This document shows positions 54,141 to 64,000 of a stretch of 64,000 nt of DNA, piece after piece. A program made the translations under genes and the position numbers. Source of the DNA: Gnetum montanum (Eukaryota; Streptophyta; Gnetopsida; Gnetales; Gnetaceae). The notes under the pieces are model-generated. The model was not told the DNA's origin. It did not search any database and was given only the letters and a program-made list of their open reading frames with translations. The stretch is from the NCBI GenBank assembly GCA_015680685.1, contig MNCI01001960.1, forward strand, positions 329,508-393,507. The letters are read 5' to 3'. The first letter of the stretch is position 1. Each line of letters begins with the position of its first letter.

Positions 54141-56930
54141 ATGAACCCCACAAACACCACTGCTGCAACCACTCAAGTCATCGACATCATGGGCACCATG
54201 GTTGCTCAATAGCCCGTGGTCCAACAGTAGGCAGTACAACCCACCGCGAGGCCCCGTCGGTCTCTAAGGTTGCAAGGAAGAAACCCAACCTCTAACATTA
54301 TAATCCAAGATCAGTACAACTTCATATGTGTGAAGATACAAGCTGGTCTGGCAGTAGATAGAGCCGAAATAGAGGTAAAGAGGCAGTACAAGCTCTTCTA
54401 CAGGGGAGGGCAAGAGTTTATTCCTTCCTTGTACAATGTCATCCCTGTCCCAGAGGCTTACTTTGAGCTAATCACATGACTCCTCTTGCAAAGGAGTCAA
54501 TCTCAGGATCAGCCTGCAGTAGATCCTCAACCGGAAGAGGAGGATGATTTCTCTGCCCAATCAGAACATGAAGACTCTTATCACACCCTTAGCCCGCAAG
54601 CCCAGTCAACCCCATGTTCCATCTAGGCACAGGAGAAGACATGCTCCTCCAACCCCTCAAGTTCACCCAGGGGCAAGCACGTCCACCAGAAACACCCGCA
54701 CTGGTTCATCTTCCTCCGGTAACTGACCCGTAATTCAGCATGTTCCCTCTCGCTGTCATCCCCGCTGCAGCAGTAGGCCCATCCTCACAAGCACTACCCC
54801 CACACAATAACATGGGAGCAACCTTTTCGCCTCGAGTGATAGGGATGCCACATGTGATACCAGCATCCACGTCCGTCCACTACATCCCCCACATCCAAAC
54901 GCACGGGCTCCCTTCCACCGTTGTAACCCAACAGGGGGTTCCTTCACAAAACATGGTTGGGAAATGGGCGCCGATGGGTGTGCCATCACATCAACCCTCT
55001 CACCACCATGTGCCACCCCACATGATTCCACCAGCCAACATTCACCAAGTACAGTGACAACCACAACAACAACAACCTCTCACCTACAATGTGTCGTCCC
55101 TAGTGCCACATGATATGAACATCCCACAAGCACAACCGTCGACCGTACAGCTTTCATCCTTTCAACCAACCATCCAACAGTCCAACCTGTACAATGTACC
55201 ACAGCCTCAAGCTGCCATGTCACCTAGTGCCCAGGACTGGGTAGATGCTAAAAAATTAATGCAAGAACTAACTGACGAGGTAAAGTGCCTCAAAACGGTT
55301 GTCGACGGGGAGCTGAAGGTAGTAGACTTCTACCACGATGACCCCATCAGCCCTTCCATCCTACCTCTAACCTTGCCCAAAGGCATATCGTTGCCAACAC
55401 TAACTAAATATAATGGGGAGACGGACCTCAACGCTCACTTAATAACGTTTAGATTAGAAGGCGTGTTACTCTAGGCATGACCCCATGCCGTTTTGTGAGT
55501 GTTCCCTATGTCCCTTGTCGGGAGAGCGCTCGATTGGTACCGGGCCCTGCCGAGGAATTCTATATTATCCTTGAAAGAGTTGTTACATCAATTCATGACC
55601 AGGTTCAAATATAACTTGAAACTTGAGGTGACATTGGATAGCCTTATACAAGTTAAACAAGCACCGCTTGAACCTGTACTAAAATTCATTCAGAAGTGGA
55701 GTGCTACTCTCAATGAGCTACACAAGTCGATCCCCTAGACATATCTGCTCACAATTCTAAAGGGGGCCATTAATGACTTGTTCAAATCCAAATTGTACTA
55801 TCTTAATGTGTGTAATCTTAACCAAGGCTTTGTACAAATCAAAAATATAGAAGAGGCGGCTCAAAATAGCCATGATCTAGCATATTTAGCCTTCAAAAAT
55901 CAACATAGTAAAAAGGACAAAGAAAAGGTTAAAGCAACCATAGCGGCCATAGCAGAAATGAAACAACCAAACAAACCACTAGTACCCCCTGCTAACTATA
56001 CTAGACCTACTCCCGCGACTGCACCAGAATCATCATCATCACAGACCCCAACTCCAAACCGTACATGAAATTTTGAGAGGAAATAACCTTCTCAATATAC
56101 GTCGTTGCCTATGAAGCCATCCCAGCTATTCGACCAACTATTGAAGGCGGGATTAATGAAACATAAATAGTTATCCCCTGCAGCCATCTAGAGACATGAT
56201 CGGTTTTGTCAACTCGTTCAGAACCCAAGCCTAGCAACGCCGGATGAGCCTCCAGTGCCCAAAGGTTTTAGAATGGATTGCTTCTACGATTATCACCAAC
56301 GCAACGGGCACAGCACAAATTACTGTTTCACCTTCAAGCAGGACATACAGTGAATGATCGACGAAGGCCAAATCACCTTTGATGAGACCAACCTAGTCCA
56401 ACCACAAAACCAGGCTATGGGGGTGTATAAAGATCCTCTGAACACCAAAGAGGCGTTGTACGTTATCAACATAATCTACTTTGATGATGAACCCGAGACA
56501 TCCAACATTAACACCATCTACCCTAAATATAAACAACAAACACCTAACAAGCTGTTTGCAGTCCAGGTTCCTCCCACTCCATCCGCATCCATGCCTCAAC
56601 CATCATTCACCCCACAACAACCATATGTAGTGTGCGTACCTCCCGCTGTCACTACCCCGAATCTATCAACCCCTCCTACTCGGCCTGCCACTTTTGTAGT
56701 CTGAGTGCTGCCCACAAGTTGCAACAACAGAGGTTCAACCTTTGCCTAGACAAACCCCATACGTTGTTAGCACATCCGCAAGTCCTAATGTTTACCAAGC
56801 CTCCACCTCACATACGCAAGGTAAACCTAGTCCTTACGTCATTAGGGTGTCCAGCCAATCTTCCGTCCAACCACATCCGACTGTCCAACCACAACCCCAC
56901 CCAGCTCCATATGTGGTATGAATCCCAAGG
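54141..56930 (+). pseudogene. Gag and linker of element 3
   Basis: ATG 54141 (MNPTNTTAATT), then PRRSLRLQGR (about 54255) and YNFICVKIQA. A frameshift before about 54740 is followed by an otherwise mostly single frame: Pro-rich linker, DFYHDDPIS (about 55325), ALDWYRALPR and FMTRFKYNLKLE (about 55525), basic KKDKEKVK, zinc knuckle CFYDYHQRNGHSTNYC (about 56279), and a linker with PYVVCVPP and PTFVV-type repeats. Stops include TAG, TGA and one TGA at 56066 (CGA to TGA). Confidence 0.8.
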
Positions 56931-57129
56931 CAACCCAAAGCTCTAAGACTAGCTCCGCCTCCATGCCACACACAAGAACGCTTAGCGGATAAGCTTACGC
57001 GTGAACGCTTGGAGAAGGAGCGTCAATGGTTAGCTGTAGGGCCACCTAAACCTGCTCCACTCAATGCCGTACCCATGACGCCATTTAATAATCAACCAAA
57101 TGCAGGTAACGAAGGTGAACCATAAAAAA

Positions 57130-58256
57130 AACTGATACATCTACAATAATGGCTCCGAGAAAAAACGACGGACCAACAAAGCATGAAATAAAACTGGTGG
57201 GGCCAATGAACCCAGTCACCACTGATGCAAATGCCCCCAATAGTAGAGACTTGGCAATGGCTTTAACACAAGTCACACAAGCACTCAAGCAAAAGAACAC
57301 TTCGCTAAGCTTTGTATGACTTGGTTCTTACATCCCAAACACATCATGAAGCTTTGGTACGCATGTTAATGTCGATCCTAGTAAGCAAGAACTTGCCCCC
57401 AAACGAACCATCCATTCATGCGGTAATGTACTCGCCCCAAGGGTCAACGTCCAAACCACTAAGCTTCCACAACGATAATATCAAGGTGGACAAGAAAATA
57501 GGGGAGATAACAGCAGCCCCCATGTTCATAACAATACGTATAAATCAGTTCAAAATATATAGGGTCCACGTAGACGATGGAGCTGCTACGGATGTGGTAC
57601 CATACCCCATCATTGAACAACTAGGGCTGACCGAGTTAATCAAACCAACCGCAACTACATGTTTCAAATCATTCAGCGGGTCACACGTGATGGTCAAAGG
57701 CATAGTGACCTCAGACTTCATAGCGGGGTACCAGTTTCCCACATTCATTTGTTTCGTGGTGGTTGACGAAATGCCGGGATTCAACCTGATATTAGGAAGA
57801 CCCTGGTTGGCCCAACTGAAAGCGGTCTCATCCCCTATACATCAAGAAATTCACCTACCTTATGAAGGTAGTGAAATCATCATACACGGGGAAGCGGCTA
57901 CACCTATTTTTTCATCACACATGGACATGGAACAAGGCTCAGAGGTTGAACTCGAAAAGCCTAGCCAAAATGACATAAACGAACAACAACCAGTAGGCAG
58001 TAATCCAAATCCACCTAAAATACAAACACATGCACTTGACATTGTACATACTCCTTCTCAATTAGAAACTAACACAAAACTTGCCACGAATACCGAAACA
58101 TCTAAAAACACTAACGCATAAGCCATTCCATTAGACGTCCCTTGGGCTGAATTACCATTCAACGTGATCAACGAAGGGGATGCTGAATACGGAATCATAC
58201 CCATTGACACACCACCTAACATTAAAAAGAAAAAAATCAAAAAATTCCTAAACTAA
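57130..58256 (+). pseudogene. Aspartic protease of element 3
   Basis: Lead-in LTQVTQALKQKNTSLS, a frameshift at about 57310, then YDLVLTSQTHHEAL, active site HVDDGAATDVVPYP (about 57565), NLILGRPWLAQ (about 57780), and LPYEGSEIIIHGEA. A TAA at 58119 precedes the conserved tail (VPWAELPFNVI), which ends at TAA 58254-58256. Of the three, this copy has the least damaged protease core. Confidence 0.85.
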
Positions 58257-58261
58257 TACCA

Positions 58262-58535
58262 TTTTAGCACGTCTGAAATGACGTTAAACTACAACTCATC
58301 CGAAATGACGTTAAACTACAATAAATTAGAAAAAAAAACATCAAACTACACTCCCTTTCTGGAATGACGTTAAACTATCATGTCCGCAATGACATAAAAC
58401 TAGCCACGATCAGAAATGGTCGGTCAATCGAGAAACCCACCTACGTTATCTAAAATATTACTTGTTTACAACTGGGGCCTGAAATGGCCTTAAACTATGC
58501 ATGGGGCCCGGAATGGCCTTAAACTAGATCACACA
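58262..58535 (+). repeat. TTAAACTA motif array after protease, element 3
   Basis: About six copies: gtctgaaatgacgttaaactac, atccgaaatgacgttaaactac, tctggaatgacgttaaactatc, gtccgcaatgacataaaactagc, cctgaaatggccttaaactatg and cccggaatggccttaaactag. Confidence 0.75.
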
Positions 58536-58815
58536 CTTACACTTTGTTTTCCTCTTTCATTTATCAATACGATTTATAATTACATCCGCACATTACACTT
58601 AAAACAAAAAAAATAAAAAAACCAAAACATCTTACATTACTAAGACATGTTTGCAATCAAACTCAAAATCAACAAAAAAAAAATTTCTTTTACATGCGTA
58701 CAATTATAAGTGTCAACTCTTTCCGTCCATCTCAAAATTTTCAATTGACAATTCCAGTATCAATTTGAGTCAACATAGTTCCAATGATAAAACTAAAAAC
58801 AAAACAAAAAAAAAA

Positions 58816-61439
58816 CTAAGCATCTGGGACAGGAGGATCGTCTCCTTTAGATCCACCGGCGTCAGGGGCTCCTACTCCACTCGGGCCAGCTTCTTGGGCA
58901 GTGTCACCACCTTCATCCTGAAAATACAAAAGGAGACAATCAATGTAAGAATAAGAGAACGCCAAAATTTCAAACATTATTTAGCAAGTCGATTTCATAA
59001 TGAAAAAATCCTTACCATAGGATATCCCCCCAAGCCAAATTCCAGTCGACGAAGGATTTCCTCTTCTGAGACACTAGTCCAATCTGTCTCACCAAGGCCT
59101 AGGTCAACATCTGCCAAGGCCTTTCCCTTGTCAACAGCTGACCAGGTAGGACATTTCAGAGGAAATTCACCCACAGACACTTCCCTAAAAGCAATCGTAA
59201 TCACCCTGGTAGGCGACTCCATCTCAACAGTTGTGTTTTGGGAAAAAGTATCAAAGACAAAGTGCAAACCCAAACCCTCCACAAACATTTCTAGTTTCCT
59301 CTTTTCAATGGACACTTCTTTTAACGACTTCTTGTAGTGATGTTTGTGATTCTTCTCATCCTGACCCCACTTGCAAACCTTGGAAGAAAAGGCTTTCCAA
59401 TCTTGACATTTGAGGTTCAGGAGATCAATTTGAGCTTTACGCTCTACCATTCTCTGAGTCAGTGACGCATGACGATTTAGTAGATTCCAATATCTCGTAT
59501 ACATAACCTCGGACATTCGCCAAAAGCGATCACCACTTAGCTTGGCAGCGGCAAATTCGTACCGAGCCTTAAGATCGTCATATTCAACTGACAATTTGGA
59601 GACTTCCTTTTCTTTTGTTTGGATCTACAGCCACAATTGTTCGACAGAACGCCTACAAGTTCATAGTGACTTGGCATTGTGTACTAGGCCTTCCGCCACC
59701 TCATCATAAATAGGTCTTGGAACCTACTCCAGTTCTGGGGATAGGGTGGGTAAACTCTCTATGCTGATGCTCTCAGAGGGATCCCACCTCAACTTGTCAC
59801 CTATGCGTATGAAAAGATCAAATGTTAAGACAACAGAAATAGGGTGTGACACTCTAAAATGGCAAACCATTTAAAAATGTTATACCTATTTTAGGGTGGA
59901 CCTGTTGAATTCGTTCGACAACTTCTTCTATGATTCCAGCTACAAAATCCATCTTACTTGGCATTTCCATCCAAGTAAATGGCTCACAGGTGCGGGATGA
60001 ACTCACCTCCCTGGTCCTCTCAGGGGGAACCATCTTCATGGGTACGTCTAAGCGCACCGTCCTAGTTTTGTGCCTTCGTCTGGAAGAAATGAAAACATGA
60101 AAATAAAAGACCATACAAATGACAACTAACGAAGCAATATAAAGTAAAATAAAAAGAAAACATACCATGCTCCTTGTCACCTTCTGGGGGATCCCCTAAG
60201 TCTAGATTTCCCTTGAGAAAACTGCTGAACATCTGGTCAACACCACCCTGATCATCCAACGGCTTAGTTTCTGTGGTGTTTCCCTTTAACTCCTCTGTTC
60301 CTCCTCCCTGATCCTTCTCCACATTTTCCTCTTCATTATTCCGCTCCATGTTGGTCTCATCCTCCTCAGTAATGGTTTCTAATACCTACTTCCTCACTTC
60401 TCAAATCAAGCCAAAGACATCAGTGACATGTGAGCCATTGAAGAAAAAATTATGAACAAAACGAAAATAATAAAACAATAAGCTGGCGAAGTCTATTTAC
60501 CAGGCATCCTGAATCGTATGTGCTTCACTCGTGGCTCCCTCACATTAGAAACTTCCTCAGCTACGCGTTCGTGTCTCTTCATCTTCGATTTGGCCTGGCC
60601 AACGATTTCTTTGATAACCCGCTCAGCTCTTCTTGCAGTGAGGGGCACATCATCTGGCTCTAATCCCAAACTATCCCGAGTATGAATTGAGGTACCCGAC
60701 GATCCCCCGGTCGTAATAGACATGGACTCATCAATGCCCTCAGGTGCATCCTGGGACTTGGCTGTTTCGAACAAGTGGTTGATCCACGGGCAGGATAGTT
60801 GACCCTAATCCCGTAGAACAAACTTGTTGTCCGCGTGGACTACCAGAAACTCGGTGAAGCGATGAAGGTAACTAGTGAAGAAGGCAAAGGTGAAGTGGGA
60901 TTATGCTTCGACATTCGAGAACAATTGCACTATCTCCTTGTGCATGCCAGACAACAAAAATTCAGCCCAGTTATAGCACATGCCAGTTTCCAGGATAGTT
61001 CGCATGATGTGTACGGCCTCAACCCCAAGACTTCGTACCTAGGAAAGGGTCTTGGGAAATACCCGTGCCCTAAACAAGGGATACAGTTCAATTACCTCCT
61101 CAACCTTTGCTTTCCCCTGCATCAGGAATCCCTTGGTACCCTTGGCCAGGCCCAGCCAGTCCTCCAATTCATGCACTGTTTGGAGCTCTTTATGAGCCCT
61201 GTCTAAAACTACACTTATGCCATCTGCCGATACCCCAAATAAGTTTGAAAAGAATTTAGGCNCTCATTAAATGAATCCACAATCCCGATCATTTCTGCTA
61301 TAGATACATCAGGACTCAGGGTTGTTAAGAGCTCCATAAGGCTAGCATTGTCTAAGCAACAAACAATAGATGATGGGGCATGGTTGCGTAACCATTTTTG
61401 AGCCTTAGTCACTTCCCCGAACTTCATTGAAAAGGTCGT
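58816..61439 (-). pseudogene. Antisense gene of element 3 (last five exons; 5' part cut off)
   Basis: Minus-strand exons: about 61439-60501 (interrupted by D on its 5' side), about 60412-60166, 60079-59886, 59800-59016 and 58917-58816 (ends VPDA then TAG). The coiled-coil exon is 785 nt as in element 2. Junction phases match elements 1 and 2. Damage: an N at 61262 with missing codons, a lost AG acceptor near 60412, and a 1-nt loss in the 60079-59886 exon. Key words: AVHIMRTILETGM, LRWDPSES and CKWGQDEKNHKH. The FCP1-like exon is not in the window. Confidence 0.78.
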
Positions 61440-62907
61440 TGTAACGATGGAAAACGTCGGCAGCTGGAAATACCGACCGAAGTTCCGTGTACACAGCTTT
61501 AACCACGGATCCGCGCAAGGGCTAAGCTGGAAAAAATGAATCCGCGGTGCCCTGAACGGTCTTGTCGATCAGACAGGGACTTACGGGTTAGTAAAAGCGA
61601 TGACGATTCGGTTATGAACTTTTGTGTATGTGTCGTGATTTTGATGCGAGAGATCATAAAACGGAGCGAGACAATGACGTAAATAGATCGCTACGAAGAT
61701 AACGTTAAAAAACAAAGAAGACCGGAAAGATGCTGATTCGGGAGAGAAAACAGAGTGGATGTTGCAAAGATCAATGATCTATGTCTCAATGCTGGATCTG
61801 GTGTATGTTTGCGTGTGTATTACGTTACAATGGGAGAAGACTCCCAACGACTGAATACAAAATGAGCACAAAATAACAAGAAAACTGTCTGGACAGAAAT
61901 CCGATCTACCTCGTAGGCCAAAGCTTAGATGCAGAAATGGTCAAGCAATTTCCGTTTCGCTTCTCGGCTTCAGATAGATCTGCTGCTAGGAGCTTGTACG
62001 TGCTGTGTTCTGTTGCTGCTGAAGAATGATGTCTGCGGCCAAGAGGTTGCTCTTGTTTCTCTGTTTCAGGGCGATAAGTTTCCCTTGCCCAGAAAATGCT
62101 CTCGTCCTCTTGGTCTTTGTCAAAGTGCTAAGCGCCCTGCTAACTGCTGGTTCTTTCTTTCTCTTTGTTCAAAAGTCCTCTCCCCCCCTTTGTATATTTG
62201 TCAGTCGGGGTATTTATAGACTACGACACGCGCAACCCTGATGATGTGGGCCCGAATGTCACGGGTTTCGCCGATGCGATTCTTTTAAGTCGAACTGCGA
62301 CTACGCACAACACGCTTGTTTGCGTGCTGTGCGTGTAAAGAGCAGGCTCATGATAGACATGTCTCGGCTGCGTTTGCGCTCATTCGCGTTGTGCTGCGTG
62401 TATGAGCGCAACTTTGGCGTAGCAACGACATGCTTAAGATTGTTGTACGCTCATCACGCAACTGTGCGTGACGCAGCGTAAATGTAACACACTCCACGCA
62501 GCTACACGCAGTGGAGTATGATCAAAGTGTAGCTTACGCTCATCACGCAGCTGTGCGTGACGAAGCGTAACGCGCGTGTTGTTGCATTCTGACCTACGCA
62601 CGAGCACGCATCATTGCGTAACGCGCGTAAAGGTCAGTTGAGCGTTGCAAGAACAAGTGCCAACCTGTCGTGTTTCTATGGATTTTGTTTAACTGCCCTG
62701 GAGCTTATTACGCTCATTACGCTGCCGTGCGTGATAGAGCGTAAACTTGTCCTTAAGCAAATTTGACTTGTCTTCGGAGCTTATTACGCTCATCACGCTG
62801 CTGTGCGTGATAGAGCGTAAAATTGTCCTTAGCCAAATTTGAGGTGCGCTCCTGCTCAAACTACGAATCTTCGCCTGAGGCCGACCCGTAATTTTCACGG
62901 TGTTTCA
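61440..62907 (-). repeat. 3' LTR of minus-strand element D
   Basis: Reverse complement of an element 1-type LTR: on the minus strand it starts TGAAACACCGTG at 62907 and ends ...cgttaca at 61440. The minus-strand TATAAATA lies at 62211-62218. Palindrome units of the TTACGCT...AGCGTAA type lie at 62310-62825, including a tandem duplication of about 75 bp at 62701-62850. Its insertion splits exon 4 of the antisense gene of element 3. Confidence 0.88.
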
Positions 62908-64000
62908 ATGGCCCCTCTTTGTTGACGGTTAGAGGGCTTACCCGAAGAACGTCGACAAAGAATGCGAAACACCGGATTGGCAGAAGCAAGAACAACGTTC
63001 CTCCATGACTACTCAGATATTGCTCCGTTTACGTCGAGGGAGAAGGCTTGCGAGTAGGAGAAGGGTGTAATTGAGAAGAGGTTCAGGAAAGATGCAAACG
63101 GCGTGTTTATTAATGTCAACAGGAATGCTTTCAGACGAGCATAGCGCGTCAGTCTGAGATATCTCTGTTACAACTGGTAGCAGGAATGCGTACGAAAGGA
63201 GCGTTGCGCGTCACTTTCGCGATGTCTCTGCTAGCGTGGGTGCAAACAAAGGAAGATTGGCGTATGTGCATGCTGCGTATGGGAGTTGGGTGGTGGGGAA
63301 GAAGGAAACAGGGATGAAGGGTAGATGCGTGTCGGGAAGAAATGTGCAAAGCTGAGTGGGCGGGCAAACCTGGGCAGCCATTTCAGCACGTTGTCGTACT
63401 TCACCGCTCAGATGGACGCACCCTTGAACGACATCCTCCGAGTTAAGCAGCCTGCAACCACAAAAGGAAACAGAGGACGCCATTGTTTATGGACAAAAGA
63501 CGGAGTTTCTTGGAGCCCATGCTATCTGCTGTTAGCCGGAGCTGATGTACTGGAACTGCTGTGTCAAAGCACTTGGGCGGAGCCGCCAACCCTGATGACT
63601 TGGCCCTGCATACCTTCGCCAGAAGGCATCAGACGCAGTGCAGCTCATTGGTTGCATCGGGAGCCGGCCAGATGTATTTGGGAAGCCGGCGTCCGATAGC
63701 GATGATTGGCGGAGACTCCTGGGGCCATGACCAATGAGGATTTTGTTGGGGCTCCCGCTAACGAAGCTAAACTCCCGGAGCTGCTTCCACCACGACGGAC
63801 GCGGTGGCGGCATCTCCGAGGAATCAGTAAGATGCCTCTGTGCCTGTCCGAGGAATCAGTAAGATGCCGGGGGGTGGGGACGCCGGAACTGTCTCCACGT
63901 CCCACCCAACCGGCCATGAAGCTGTATCGGAGATGATCACGCTCGCTTGATTTGGATGCGTTCCAGTTTTAAGTCCTGGTAGACTGCTGTTACTGATTTT
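62908..64000 (-). mobile_element. 3'UTR of element D, running off the window
   Basis: PPT (minus strand aaagaggggccat, 62908-62920) next to the LTR. The rest corresponds to the element 1 3'UTR: it shares the SC-T-x-SDAFW words and the cctcgga repeats (63817-63870 is a 36-bp direct repeat). The last bases (63962-64000) begin the motif array (minus strand: cagtctaccaggacttaaaact). No gene is supported. Confidence 0.75.

Larger units (their letters stand above)
52207..61439 (+). mobile_element. Element 3: Tat-like retrotransposon, interrupted by element D
   Basis: 5' LTR 52207-53453, PBS 53459, leader, gag, protease, motif array and antisense gene, then cut at 61440 by element D. Its RT half and 3' LTR should lie beyond D outside the window. 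It is related to element 2 (same LTR words and leader) but separate. Confidence 0.85.

Overview
The window looks like a stretch of plant nuclear genome made almost entirely of nested LTR retrotransposons. The reasons are plant-type Ty3/gypsy Gag, protease, RT and integrase motifs, a dual RNase H typical of the plant Tat/Ogre group, PBS, PPT and TATA signals, GT-AG introns of 70-275 nt, and stop codons and transitions that fit decay of methylated cytosine. I see no host gene, tRNA, rRNA, organellar or bacterial sequence. The species cannot be named; a large repeat-rich vascular plant genome is an inference.

Layout. The oldest recognisable layer is an Athila-like element (B): its split 5' LTR lies at about 1087-1613 and 42712-43028, and decayed gag, protease and RT run to 48093. 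Inside its LTR sits element A (1614-42706, flanked by AAAAA), a related element with gag-like but no pol sequence. Inside A's gag sits Tat-like element 2 (3117-39027, flanks CCTTG/CCTTA). Inside the Gag zinc-finger codons of element 2 sits Tat-like element 1 (7327-24825, perfect 5-bp target duplication ACTAT, both LTRs about 1.74 kb). The right side of B is cut at 48094 by a minus-strand Tat-like element C. C is cut at 52207 by Tat-like element 3 (plus strand), and element 3 is cut at 61440 by minus-strand Tat-like element D, which runs off the window.

Most notable. The three Tat-like elements with an internal region (1, 2, 3) share an unusual plan: LTR - PBS - gag - protease - [antisense multi-exon gene] - RT - RNase H - second RNase H - integrase - 3'UTR - PPT - LTR. 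The antisense gene lies on the minus strand between protease and RT. In element 1 it has eight exons (13661-17787, about 1,105 codons) with GT-AG introns. Intron positions and phases, and the protein sequence, are kept in element 2 (27388-31845) and in the surviving part of element 3 (58816-61439). Its parts are a short N-terminal exon, a domain that reads as an FCP1/NIF-type (HAD) phosphatase-like fold with its catalytic aspartates eroded, a large unrecognised domain, a coiled coil and an acidic tail. In the sense direction it lies where Ogre-type elements have an intron, so it may be a gene inside the retrotransposon's own intron.

A second feature is a dispersed motif of about 22 nt (consensus near GTCCGNNATGACNTTAAACT) present in dozens of imperfect copies. 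It lies on both sides of the antisense gene and again in the 3'UTR, in elements whose other noncoding sequence has diverged. A third is that the LTRs of the different Tat-like families carry unrelated but similarly built arrays of palindromes upstream of the TATA box.

All coding regions are broken by stops, frameshifts or catalytic substitutions, so these copies look inactive; the proteins are described as fossils.
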